Positions 28,158 through 36,753 of a DNA stretch of 64,000 nucleotides are shown piece by piece. This DNA is from Oceanisphaera marina (GTDB lineage Bacteria > Pseudomonadota > Gammaproteobacteria > Enterobacterales > Aeromonadaceae). Every line of letters begins with the position of its first letter. The stretch's first letter is position 1. A program made the position numbers and the translations under genes. The notes under the pieces are model-generated. The model searched no databases, was not told the origin of the DNA, and saw only the letters and a program-made list of their open reading frames with translations. The stretch is from assembly GCF_014643915.1 (NCBI RefSeq), contig NZ_BMKE01000012.1, forward strand, positions 1 to 64,000, in the 5' to 3' direction.

Positions 28158-29156
28158 ATGATACTGAAAAAACTGTGCAAGCCTGCCAAGGCGCTGACGT
28201 CCATCACCCTCGTCGCCGTGGCCACTGCCGGCATGAGCATGGCTCACGCCCAGACCGAGCGACTGGCGTTTTCCGGTGGTCCGGACGGCGGAACCTTCCA
28301 GTATTTCTCCAATGGTATCGCTACCCGGCTGTCGCGGACCATGGATGGTGTGGAAGTGTCCAACATGGCTTCCGCCGGTTCGGTCGAGAACCTGCGTCGG
28401 GTCAACTCCCGCGACGCCGACTTCGGTATCGTCTACTCCGGCGACATGTATCTGGGCCTGAATGGCAAACTGACCAACGACACCCGCAAGTATCGTAATG
28501 TGCAGGCCGTGTCCTACCTGTACGGCGCCCCAGCTCACCTGATTGTGCTGGACGGCTCTGATATTACCGAAGTGGCTCAGCTCGATGGCAAGAATGTCGC
28601 CGTGGGTCCCGCCGGATCCGGTGCCGCCGCCTCCGCTCAACGCTTCTTTGAAGGCGTGGGGCTGTGGGACAAGATCACCCCCCAATACATCGGCTATAAC
28701 CAGGGCGCCTCGGCGCTGGGCGATCGTCAGATTGATGCGCTCTGGGTCTTTGCCGGCTTCCCCAATGCTTCGGTAATCCAGGCCGCCTCCAGTAACAAGA
28801 TCCGTCTGCTGCAGGTCAACGAGGCCGCCGAAAAAGGCACTCTATTCAATGATCACCCCTACTACGCCCCGGTTACCATACCGGCCAACACTTATGCGAA
28901 TGTGGATTACGATGTAGTGACCATTCAGGACTCGGCTCTGTGGATTGCCGGCCGCCATTTATCCGAAGAGAAAGTGCGCGACAGCCTGAAAGAGATTTAT
29001 TCACCAGAAGGCCTGACGTTCATGTCTTCCGTCTCCCAGGCGGCCAAGTCAATGACCATCGACAGCGGCATCATGGGTATCGTGACGCCGATGCATGACG
29101 GTGCCAAAGCATTCTGGACCGAACAGGGCAAGACGCTCACCGAAGTTCAGCAATAA
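28158..29156 (+). CDS. TAXI-family TRAP substrate-binding protein
   Basis: 332 residues. Signal peptide at 1-32 ending AHA, then the TAXI opening LAFSGGPDGGTFQYFSNGIATRLS and EVSNMASAGSVENLRRV. Periplasmic receptor for the fused permease. Ligands of TAXI receptors include glutamate and 2-oxoglutarate in a few cases; here unknown. Followed by a strong terminator. Confidence 0.92.
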   Translation: MILKKLCKPAKALTSITLVAVATAGMSMAHAQTERLAFSGGPDGGTFQYFSNGIATRLSRTMDGVEVSNMASAGSVENLRRVNSRDADFGIVYSGDMYLGLNGKLTNDTRKYRNVQAVSYLYGAPAHLIVLDGSDITEVAQLDGKNVAVGPAGSGAAASAQRFFEGVGLWDKITPQYIGYNQGASALGDRQIDALWVFAGFPNASVIQAASSNKIRLLQVNEAAEKGTLFNDHPYYAPVTIPANTYANVDYDVVTIQDSALWIAGRHLSEEKVRDSLKEIYSPEGLTFMSSVSQAAKSMTIDSGIMGIVTPMHDGAKAFWTEQGKTLTEVQQ

Positions 29157-29180
29157 GCCGTATACCACCTCGATATTTCG

Positions 29181-29204
29181 GCCCCGCCTTGTGCGGGGCT
29201 TTTT
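29181..29204 (+). terminator. Terminator of the TAXI-TRAP operon
   Basis: GCCCCGC stem pairs with GCGGGGC around a 5-nt loop and is followed by five T. It ends the dctBD/TRAP run. Confidence 0.88.
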
Positions 29205-29296
29205 ATCTCCATAACCGCACAGCTGGCCGCAAGCACCGAGCGCAGAAATACGTTAAGATATTGTCATCATTAATGTTTGTGGTGTAATTCCAACCC

Positions 29297-30673
29297 GTGA
29301 TCAGTGTTGAGCGTAAAGACGGTTTTTCTCTCAAGATATCTCGCATTCTGCGGGAGGCCACCGAGCACCGATTGGATATTTATTTCTTCATACCCGGCGA
29401 GCTGGGACTCAACACCAAGGTGGTGCCGGAAGAAGAGTTCTATCACAGTGCCATTCATGTACAACGGACCTATTTCAGTGACCGCCCCTATCTCCCTCTA
29501 ATCCACAGTCGTCTGGCCAAGCGGGGCGAACTTTCATCGGAACAATATCGCCTTAGCCTCAGCTTGTATGCTTACCAGTATGCCATTGGACTGGAGCAGT
29601 CTTGCCAAGAACTGCGCAACGAAAAAGACGGCGTGACTCAAGAAGCCATTGAAGAACTGATCGCCCTGGCGCAGGATATTTTACGCCGCTTGCGCCGCCA
29701 TGTTCCCGATGATCAGACCCTGCATAAATATTACGTCAACATCGATAATTACCTTTCCTGGTTTACCGAGCAACGGCTGCTGTCGTTGGTGGCGCATTTA
29801 CCACGCACCAAAGAATATAAAACCGCCAAGGTTTTGTTGCTGGATGTGTGTGATCTGGAACATAAGCATCGCGTTGCACAACAGTACAACTCCAGCCATA
29901 CCACCGAAGCCTTGTCGAGAATCTCCAACAAAATGCGGCTGTTACGCCGTTTGATTGAATATCCGGTGACATTGAAAGAAAAAACCCGAGAGCTGGGAGG
30001 AGGCGAAGAAAAGCTGCTGAAAGCCGGCGTCACCGCCGTGGTAATGACCACGATGTCGCTGGCGGTCTTTGAGGTACGCGAGACACTGGGCAGCATTTCG
30101 CTGCTGGTTATCTTGTTGCTGGCACTCTTGTATGCGTTGCGTGAAATATTCAAAGACGACCTGCGCAACACCTTGTGGCGCTGGTTGCGTAAAGGTCGCC
30201 CCAAGTGGCGGCGGCAGTATTTTGATGTGCATAGCAATCAATTGGTGGGGCGCCAGCTTGAGTGGTTCGATTATCGTCGCCCGGCCAGATTAAAAGAAGA
30301 CATTCTGAGCGCGCGCCATGCCAACGTAACCCAGAAAGAAGAAGTGGTGATGCATTACGGCAGTCACTCCCGTATGCTGCCGACCCGTTTTTTAAGCGGC
30401 TACGAACAAACACGCGAAACACTGCAGCTGGACTTGAGTTTGCTGTCCAAGCTAATGGAAAAAGGCACCCACCACGTCTATCAGCTAAAAGAAGGACAGG
30501 TTGCACGCCACCCGGTAGAAAAACGCTATCTCATCAACCTGGTCACCCGTGAAGTTCAGGGGCAGAATCCGCCGATTATCCAGCGCTGGAAGGTGGTGAT
30601 GAGCCGTTCGAAGATTGTAGAGATAGAAGAAATCCCGCAAACAGGGCCTGCTACTTCAGACTCGCCCGCATAA
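29297..30673 (+). CDS. Uncharacterised protein with two central membrane segments
   Basis: 458 residues, family not recognised. It opens GTG-ATC-AGT; another start nearby is possible. The N-terminal 235 residues look soluble and partly helical (Leu/Arg/Glu rich, e.g. [13 protein letters not shown]). Two adjacent hydrophobic segments lie near 241-259 and 264-283, separated by a short charged hairpin, followed by a basic stretch ([15 protein letters not shown]) and a soluble C-terminal domain of about 150 residues. Both large domains would face the same side of the membrane. It stands alone between two operons. Confidence 0.75.
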   Translation: MISVERKDGFSLKISRILREATEHRLDIYFFIPGELGLNTKVVPEEEFYHSAIHVQRTYFSDRPYLPLIHSRLAKRGELSSEQYRLSLSLYAYQYAIGLEQSCQELRNEKDGVTQEAIEELIALAQDILRRLRRHVPDDQTLHKYYVNIDNYLSWFTEQRLLSLVAHLPRTKEYKTAKVLLLDVCDLEHKHRVAQQYNSSHTTEALSRISNKMRLLRRLIEYPVTLKEKTRELGGGEEKLLKAGVTAVVMTTMSLAVFEVRETLGSISLLVILLLALLYALREIFKDDLRNTLWRWLRKGRPKWRRQYFDVHSNQLVGRQLEWFDYRRPARLKEDILSARHANVTQKEEVVMHYGSHSRMLPTRFLSGYEQTRETLQLDLSLLSKLMEKGTHHVYQLKEGQVARHPVEKRYLINLVTREVQGQNPPIIQRWKVVMSRSKIVEIEEIPQTGPATSDSPA

Positions 30674-30783
30674 AGTTTTACTTTTTTGTAACAATTCATC
30701 CAGTGCTTCCGACTAACCAGCAAGATGACGGCAATGTTGCCGCATTTTGTGGTCATTCCATTTCTGTTAGAAGGAAGCTCAAC

Positions 30784-31083
30784 ATGAACAAAGCAACCAC
30801 AGCAACCGCCATTGCCTTTGCCCTGACCACCGCCCTCACCGCGGTGAGTATGCCGGTCGTCGCGACAGATGGTGCCAGCAGCGAAAAATGCTACGGCGTG
30901 GCGCTAAAAGGCAAGAATGATTGTGCCGCAGGCCCCGGTACGAGTTGCGCCGGTACCGCCAAAGTCGATTATCAGGGTAACGCCTGGAAACTGGTGCCTG
31001 CAGGCACCTGCCTGGAAACGGTCTCACCGACGTCACCAACCGGCCATGGTCAGCTGGAAGCCTTTAAAGAAGTGAAGGCATAA
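30784..31083 (+). CDS. bufA1: BufA1-type bufferin precursor (DUF2282)
   Basis: 99-residue exported peptide: signal peptide at 1-28 (ends VVATDG region), then four cysteines in the DUF2282 pattern EKCYG...NDCAAG...SCAG...GTCLE. Bufferins are ribosomal peptides whose cysteines are modified by an MNIO enzyme with its partner, and the product chelates copper in the periplasm. ATG at 30784 has a GGAAG box. It is followed by the matching BufB and BufC genes, so the identification is firm. Confidence 0.9.
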   Translation: MNKATTATAIAFALTTALTAVSMPVVATDGASSEKCYGVALKGKNDCAAGPGTSCAGTAKVDYQGNAWKLVPAGTCLETVSPTSPTGHGQLEAFKEVKA

Positions 31084-31108
31084 TCTGGTGAATGAATGGG
31101 AGGCTTGA

Positions 31109-31999
31109 ATGGCAACTTCATTACACAGCACCCCGGCAACTCACTCTCGCCCGGCCGGTTTACCGGCCGGTGTGGGTCTGGGTATAAAGCCTCAGCACTT
31201 TGAAGCTTTGCTGACCCAACAACCCGGGCTGGGCTTTGTTGAGGTGCATGCCGAAAATTACATGGTGGATGGCGGTCCTCTACTTCATTACCTGGAGCGT
31301 GTCCGCACCTTGTACCCGCTGTCTATTCATGGCGTTGGACTGTCTATCGGTGGCGCCGAGCCAATAGATGACAACCATTTGAATCGCTTGCGAACACTGG
31401 TGGATCGCTACCAGCCCAACGCCGTTTCCGAACATCTGGCATGGTCGGCCGTCGATGGCAGCTTTGCCAGCGATTTACTACCGCTGCCCTATACCCCAAC
31501 AACACTGCAACGTGTTTGCGAGCATCTCGATCAGGTACAAACCACACTGGGGCGCACCATATTGCTGGAAAATCCCGCTACCTACCTGAGTTTTGCCGAG
31601 TCTTGTCTCGCTGAGGCCGACTTTATTCATCAAGTGGTGCAACGCAGTGGCTGCGGTCTATTACTGGATATCAACAATGTGTATGTGTCATCGGTCAATC
31701 ATGACTACTCGGCCATCGACTACATAGAAGCACTACCGCTGGACACCGTTGGCGAATTACACCTGGCCGGTTTTGAGGAGCAGCAGGACAATCAGGGGGC
31801 CCGGTTGCTGATAGACAGTCATGGCGCGCCAATCGCCAAGCCTGTCTGGTCGCTCTATCAATACGCCCTGTCTCGCCTTGGCCCACAACCCACCTTGATT
31901 GAGCGGGACAATCATATTCCCCCCCTGGCGACCCTGTTGGCAGAAGTACATCAGGCGCAACACTGGTTGCAGCAAGCCACCACAAGGAGCCGCTCATGA
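31109..31999 (+). CDS. bufB: BufB, MNIO-family peptide-modifying enzyme (DUF692)
   Basis: 296-residue TIM-barrel multinuclear non-heme iron oxygenase. Signature blocks: GVGLGIKPQHFEALL, GFVEVHAENYMVDGG, LSIHGVGLSIGGAEP, ISEHLAWS-like SEHLAWSAVDG, LLENPATYL, GLLLDINNVYVSS, HLAGFEEQ and TLIERDNHIPPL, which hold the His/Glu/Asp iron ligands. Installs modified cysteines in BufA1. The stop overlaps the bufC start by 4 bp. Confidence 0.92.
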   Translation: MATSLHSTPATHSRPAGLPAGVGLGIKPQHFEALLTQQPGLGFVEVHAENYMVDGGPLLHYLERVRTLYPLSIHGVGLSIGGAEPIDDNHLNRLRTLVDRYQPNAVSEHLAWSAVDGSFASDLLPLPYTPTTLQRVCEHLDQVQTTLGRTILLENPATYLSFAESCLAEADFIHQVVQRSGCGLLLDINNVYVSSVNHDYSAIDYIEALPLDTVGELHLAGFEEQQDNQGARLLIDSHGAPIAKPVWSLYQYALSRLGPQPTLIERDNHIPPLATLLAEVHQAQHWLQQATTRSRS

Positions 32000-32760
32000 C
32001 GACTGATCGTCTTTTCATGAAGGCGCTGCTGGACCCCGAACAAGCATTGCCCACCAGCCTTAACCCCAATCCGGGCAATCAAGCGCGCTTTGCCGTCTAT
32101 CGTAATAATGTACGGGCCTCCTTGAGCCAGGCCCTGGCAGATACCTTTCCCGTTTGCCAGCAGTTGGTAGGAGACGACTTCTTTCGTGCCATGAGCGGCT
32201 TGTATATCGAACATTCTCCGCCAAGCTCTCCTTTACTCGCCAAATATGGCGAACATTTTCCCGACTTTATCGCCTCCTTTGCGCCGGCCGCTGTCTTGCC
32301 TTATCTGGCGGATCTTGCCCGTATGGAGCTGGATTGGTTAAACGTGCTGCATGCCGCCGAGCCCATTCAGCTAGATGTTGACGCCCTCGGCTCGATATTG
32401 ACCGACCCCCACCGCGTGGCGCGATTACGTCTGGTATTGCAGCCTTGCGCTCGACTGATTCGCTCACCTTATGCCGTGGTTTCTCTGTGGCAGACACACC
32501 AGGGGCAGCTTGATATCGCCACTGTCGACCCTTTACGGCCAGAGCAGGCTCTGTTGGTGCGCCCGGAACATCAGGTGCTGCTGCTCACGCTTAACGAAGC
32601 CAGCGCCCATTTCATTGCCCGGTTATCGCTGCAACCCCTGACTCAGGCACTGGAACACACCTTATTGCAATATCCCGACTTTACCCCCGAGTCCACATTG
32701 ACACTCTTGCTGCAACAGAGAGCCATTGGCACTTTTTACCTTACCGGAGATGAGTCATGA
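31996..32760 (+). CDS. bufC: BufC, partner protein of the MNIO enzyme (DUF2063)
   Basis: 254 residues. N-terminal DUF2063 block NQARFAVYRNNVRASLSQALADTFPVCQQLVGDDFFRAMSGLYIEHSPPSSPLL is diagnostic. The family binds the precursor peptide and presents it to BufB. Overlaps both neighbours by 4 bp. Confidence 0.9.
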   Translation: MTTDRLFMKALLDPEQALPTSLNPNPGNQARFAVYRNNVRASLSQALADTFPVCQQLVGDDFFRAMSGLYIEHSPPSSPLLAKYGEHFPDFIASFAPAAVLPYLADLARMELDWLNVLHAAEPIQLDVDALGSILTDPHRVARLRLVLQPCARLIRSPYAVVSLWQTHQGQLDIATVDPLRPEQALLVRPEHQVLLLTLNEASAHFIARLSLQPLTQALEHTLLQYPDFTPESTLTLLLQQRAIGTFYLTGDES

Positions 32761-33245
32761 TGCCGATTCGCCTGATCAACCAGCTTAATTCATGGTTTAG
32801 CCGTATACCCTATTCACCCATCGCATTACTGGGGCGCTTTGCCATTGCCGCTACCTTCTGGAAGTCTGGCCAAACCAAGATCGATGGCCTGGCCATCGAT
32901 CTCATTAACGGGGAATGGACACTCGGCTGGCCGACCCTGAGACCACTGGCCATCATACTGTTCAAGGAAGAATACCAACTGCCATGGCTGGCTCCCGAGT
33001 GGGCGGCTCTTTTGGCTGCGGTGGCCGAACACCTGTTTCCCCTGCTGCTACTGTTGGGGCTGGCCACGCGTTTATCGGCTTTTTCCTTATTGATCATGAC
33101 TATGGTGATTCAGCTATGGGTCTACCCTCACGCCTACCCGTTGCATGGCGTCTGGGCCGCGGTGTTACTGTTATTAATGCAGCGCGGTGCGGGGATTATC
33201 TCTGTTGATCATTGGCTTGCCCATCGACGACCTCCTTCCCGCTAA
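32757..33245 (+). CDS. DoxX-family membrane protein of the bufferin operon
   Basis: 162 residues with about four hydrophobic segments and the DoxX opening LLGRFAIAATFWKSGQTKIDG. DoxX proteins are often the last gene of bufferin operons; an electron-transfer or quinone-linked role has been proposed for the family but is not established. Overlaps bufC by 4 bp. Confidence 0.88.
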   Translation: MMPIRLINQLNSWFSRIPYSPIALLGRFAIAATFWKSGQTKIDGLAIDLINGEWTLGWPTLRPLAIILFKEEYQLPWLAPEWAALLAAVAEHLFPLLLLLGLATRLSAFSLLIMTMVIQLWVYPHAYPLHGVWAAVLLLLMQRGAGIISVDHWLAHRRPPSR

Positions 33246-33498
33246 GTCATGTTTCTCCAACGTGCGGAGTGCTGGCGCCCCGAATTCATCGGGGATAGCA
33301 ACCGATTCATGATGAGAGATGGCCGGAGTTTTTGAAGCAGAAAACTTCACGCCAAACAAAAAAGCTGGCATTCTGTGCGCCGTTTTGCCATATCAGCCGG
33401 ATTAGGCATGGCAAACTCGAGGTATGATACCTCACCACAGGGCATCTGCTGATGCCATCGTTTTTGCTCTTTTGTATCGGATAAGGAGATTCCACTCG

Positions 33499-34818
33499 AT
33501 GACCACCGATAAGAAAAAAATGTCGTTGACCGCCAGAGTGCTGCTCGGTATGTGTCTTGGCATTTTAGCGGGATTTATTTTCCGCACCCTCTTGGGTGAC
33601 GTAGCGCTAGTGCAGGAATATGTGGTCGACGGCCTGTTGCAGGTCGGCGGCCAGATCTTCATTGCCAGCCTGAAAATGTTGGTTGTACCACTGATCTTCG
33701 TGTCTTTGGTGTGTGGCACCAGCTCGTTGAAAGATCTCGCGACTCTGGGTCGCCTGGGTGGCAAGACCCTGGCTTTTTACATGGTCACCACCGCCATCGC
33801 CATCAGCCTGGCGCTGCTGATGGGTAACCTGTTCAAGCCTGGCGAAGGCGTCGACCTGACCAGTGCTGCCACCTTTGCCGCCAAAGAAGCACCTACCCTG
33901 GGTGAAGTCATAGTGGGCATGTTTCCCACCAACCCCATCAATTCGATGGCTGAAGGCAACACGCTGCAAATTATCGTGTTTGCCGTGCTGTTCGGTATCG
34001 CCATCAGCCTGGCGGGTAAACCGGGAGAACGCATTGCCGCCTTGTTCAGCGACTTCAACGAAGTGATCATGAAGCTGGTGTCACTGCTGATGAACATAGC
34101 GCCTTACGGCGTCTTCTGTCTGATGGCTCAGCTGTTCAGTGATTTGGGGCTCGATGCCATCGTCAACCTGATGGAATACTTTCTGGTACTGGCTGGTACC
34201 CTGCTGCTGCACGGCCTGGTGACCTACTCCATCATGTTCCGTGCCTTTACCGGCCTGAACCCGCTTATCTTCCTGAAAAAAATGGAAGATGCCATCATGT
34301 TTGCCTTTTCTACCGCTTCGTCCAACGCCACCATACCGGTGACCATGGAAACCGCCACCCGGCGCATGGGGGTAGACAACAAGGTAGCGGCCTTTACCGT
34401 GCCATTGGGCGCCACCATCAATATGGATGGCACCGCTATCATGCAGGGCGTAGCCACCGCCTTTATTGCGCAGGCCTTTAATATCGACCTGAGCTTTAAC
34501 GATTACATGATGGTGATCATGACGGCCACCCTGGCTTCGGTAGGCACCGCGGGAGTGCCGGGCGTGGGGCTGGTTATGCTGGCCATGGTGCTTAATCAGG
34601 TGGGTCTGCCGGTAGAAGGTATCGCACTGATTATCGGTGTCGATCGTCTGCTCGACATGATACGCACGGCGGTCAATATCACCGGCGACTCCGTGGTCAC
34701 CTGCATTGTGGGTAAAAGCGAAGGTGCCATGGATGTAGATCGATTCAACAATCCGCAGGCAGGCAAGAAAGAAGAGGAAATTCACTTTTCGTCCTCTTCA
34801 TCCCGTCACCATTCATAA
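33499..34818 (+). CDS. Dicarboxylate/amino acid:cation symporter (DAACS family)
   Basis: 439 residues with about eight membrane segments. ATG at 33499 follows an AAGGAG box. Family blocks: GGQIFIASLKMLVVPLIFVSLVCGTSSL, the serine-rich hairpin FAFSTASSNATIPVTMETA, GATINMDGTAI and the C-terminal DRLLDMIRTAVNITGD that bind sodium/proton and substrate. Substrate is probably glutamate, aspartate or a C4-dicarboxylate. Single gene with its own terminator. Confidence 0.92.
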   Translation: MTTDKKKMSLTARVLLGMCLGILAGFIFRTLLGDVALVQEYVVDGLLQVGGQIFIASLKMLVVPLIFVSLVCGTSSLKDLATLGRLGGKTLAFYMVTTAIAISLALLMGNLFKPGEGVDLTSAATFAAKEAPTLGEVIVGMFPTNPINSMAEGNTLQIIVFAVLFGIAISLAGKPGERIAALFSDFNEVIMKLVSLLMNIAPYGVFCLMAQLFSDLGLDAIVNLMEYFLVLAGTLLLHGLVTYSIMFRAFTGLNPLIFLKKMEDAIMFAFSTASSNATIPVTMETATRRMGVDNKVAAFTVPLGATINMDGTAIMQGVATAFIAQAFNIDLSFNDYMMVIMTATLASVGTAGVPGVGLVMLAMVLNQVGLPVEGIALIIGVDRLLDMIRTAVNITGDSVVTCIVGKSEGAMDVDRFNNPQAGKKEEEIHFSSSSSRHHS

Positions 34819-34825
34819 TAACGTC

Positions 34826-34856
34826 GACACCCGAGCCAGGCTCGGGTGTCTTCTTT
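34826..34856 (+). terminator. Terminator of the symporter gene
   Basis: Perfect 11-bp arms GACACCCGAGC/GCTCGGGTGTC with a 3-nt loop, followed by TTCTTTTATT. Confidence 0.88.
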
Positions 34857-35074
34857 TATTATCTGTTATCTCAATCGGCATATTACTTCTAAGCTCTTTA
34901 TTGACGATTGACAGTCATCTGATAACGGCGAGTCACTATTTCTGGCTCATTTAATGATTCAAGACGAATACCGCGCCATTGATGAGAATCAGCCTGCAAA
35001 GTTAAACATTCAATGATTGCTCTATTATAACCAAGGCGGCATGATGACTTGATAGTCATAGCGTGAGAGCAGAA

Positions 35075-36568
35075 ATGGACTCAGCCTCTGTATTTGCCGA
35101 CATACGGCGCGTCTTTACCTTATTTCGATTAACAGGCTATCGCTTGTGGTCAATACTGTTGTTGCTGTTACTTGGCAGTCTCCCGTTAAACGCCTACCCC
35201 CTTCAAGTTCCGCTAAGCGTAACCGAGCAGGTCTATGTCAGCGCACATCCTGTGGTACCTGTTTGTGTCGATCCCGACTGGCTACCCTTTGAGGCGATAG
35301 ATAAACATCAAAAACATGTGGGTATTATTGCCGACCTGCTTGCCCTGGTGGGCAACAAAACCGGCTTGCAGATACAATTGCACCCCACCCACAGCTGGGA
35401 TGAAAGTCTGATTGCCTCGCAGAGCGGACAGTGCCTGGTGTTAAGTGCTCTCAACCAGACACCGGAACGCGATGAATGGCTTATTTTTACCGACCCCTTG
35501 CTGGAAGATCCCAACGTATTGATTACCCGGGAAGATCATCCGTTTATTTCCGATCTCGCCAGCCTGACCAATAAAACCATAGCACTGCAGCGCGGTACAG
35601 CCATGGCAGAGCTGTTTGCCCGGGACTTTACCAACCTGACAATGATTGATACCGATACCGAGCCCGAGGCCATGCAGATGGTGTCGGATGGCAAGGCGGA
35701 TATGACGCTGCGTTCTCTGGTTGTGGCGGCCCACACCATCAAGAGCGCCGGCTGGTACAACCTCAAAGTGTCGGGTCAGATCCCGGGATATGACAACCAG
35801 TTGCGTATCGGCGTAGTCAAGTCGGAACAAACGCTGCGCAATATACTTAATCGCGGCATCGCGGCTATCAGTGAGCAAGAACGACAACAGGTGATGGACC
35901 GCCACCTAAGCCTGAAAGTTGTATCGGAAACCATCACCGATTACACCTTTGCCTACGGACTCGGTATTTTACTGCTGGCCGTGATTGGCACCAGCCTGTT
36001 CTGGATGCGTCGCCTGAAGGCGGTAAACAAACAACTTAATATCACGGCGCAAACCGATGCACTCACCCAGTTAACCAATCGCCACGGCTTGAATCTAACG
36101 CTGGAGACGGATCTCGAACGCGCCCAGCGATATCAGCATCCACTGTCTGTCATCATGATGGATATTGATCATTTCAAGCAAATTAACGACCAGTATGGCC
36201 ACCTGGCGGGAGACAAGGTACTGGTGGAATGCAGCCGGCTGTTAAAAGACAATCTGCGTAAATCCGATATTATTTGCCGCTGGGGCGGTGAAGAATTTCT
36301 GGTACTTTGCTTTGAAACCACGCAAGAGCAGGCCGCCTTGCTGGCTCAGTTATTACTGGAAAAGATACGTCACCACCCTTTTCCCGACATAGGGACCATT
36401 ACCGTTAGCGCCGGCGTCGCTCAGGCGCTTGCGACCGATAACGCCGAAACCCTGACCCAGCGTGCTGACACCATGTTATACGAAGCCAAACACAATGGCA
36501 GAGACCGCGTCTGCGTGGCCAATATCATCCCGGATAAACCCGCCACCATGGAAGCCGCACCCAGTTAG
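35075..36568 (+). CDS. Membrane diguanylate cyclase with periplasmic solute-binding sensor
   Basis: About 497 residues. Signal anchor near 25-43, a family-3 solute-binding-protein-like sensor (VPVCVDPDWLPFEAID ... VVKSEQTLRNILNRGIAAI), a second membrane segment near 293-312, and a cytosolic GGDEF domain with DALTQLTNRHGL and an active GGEEF motif. An earlier in-frame GTG at 35063 is the alternative start. It should couple binding of an extracellular small molecule, possibly an amino acid, to c-di-GMP synthesis. Confidence 0.88.
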   Translation: MDSASVFADIRRVFTLFRLTGYRLWSILLLLLLGSLPLNAYPLQVPLSVTEQVYVSAHPVVPVCVDPDWLPFEAIDKHQKHVGIIADLLALVGNKTGLQIQLHPTHSWDESLIASQSGQCLVLSALNQTPERDEWLIFTDPLLEDPNVLITREDHPFISDLASLTNKTIALQRGTAMAELFARDFTNLTMIDTDTEPEAMQMVSDGKADMTLRSLVVAAHTIKSAGWYNLKVSGQIPGYDNQLRIGVVKSEQTLRNILNRGIAAISEQERQQVMDRHLSLKVVSETITDYTFAYGLGILLLAVIGTSLFWMRRLKAVNKQLNITAQTDALTQLTNRHGLNLTLETDLERAQRYQHPLSVIMMDIDHFKQINDQYGHLAGDKVLVECSRLLKDNLRKSDIICRWGGEEFLVLCFETTQEQAALLAQLLLEKIRHHPFPDIGTITVSAGVAQALATDNAETLTQRADTMLYEAKHNGRDRVCVANIIPDKPATMEAAPS

Positions 36569-36753
36569 GACCAAGATTATTCGCCTGAAAGCACAGAATT
36601 GACTTAAGTCGCTTAAGTCTTGGGGGGCATCTGTCATACAATGATGCCCGAGTATTTACTGCAGCGGCCCCAGTCAGCGTCACAGGCAAGCAAAGCTGGG
36701 TGTCATATCAAGCCGTTGCGTCCCAAATTATCAATCAGGGAAAGAACGAAATA

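Noticed and set aside
30729-30752. CGGCAA/TTGCCG dyad upstream of the bufferin operon
   Set aside because: Short 6-bp arms with almost no loop; could be chance and has no second copy to support operator function.
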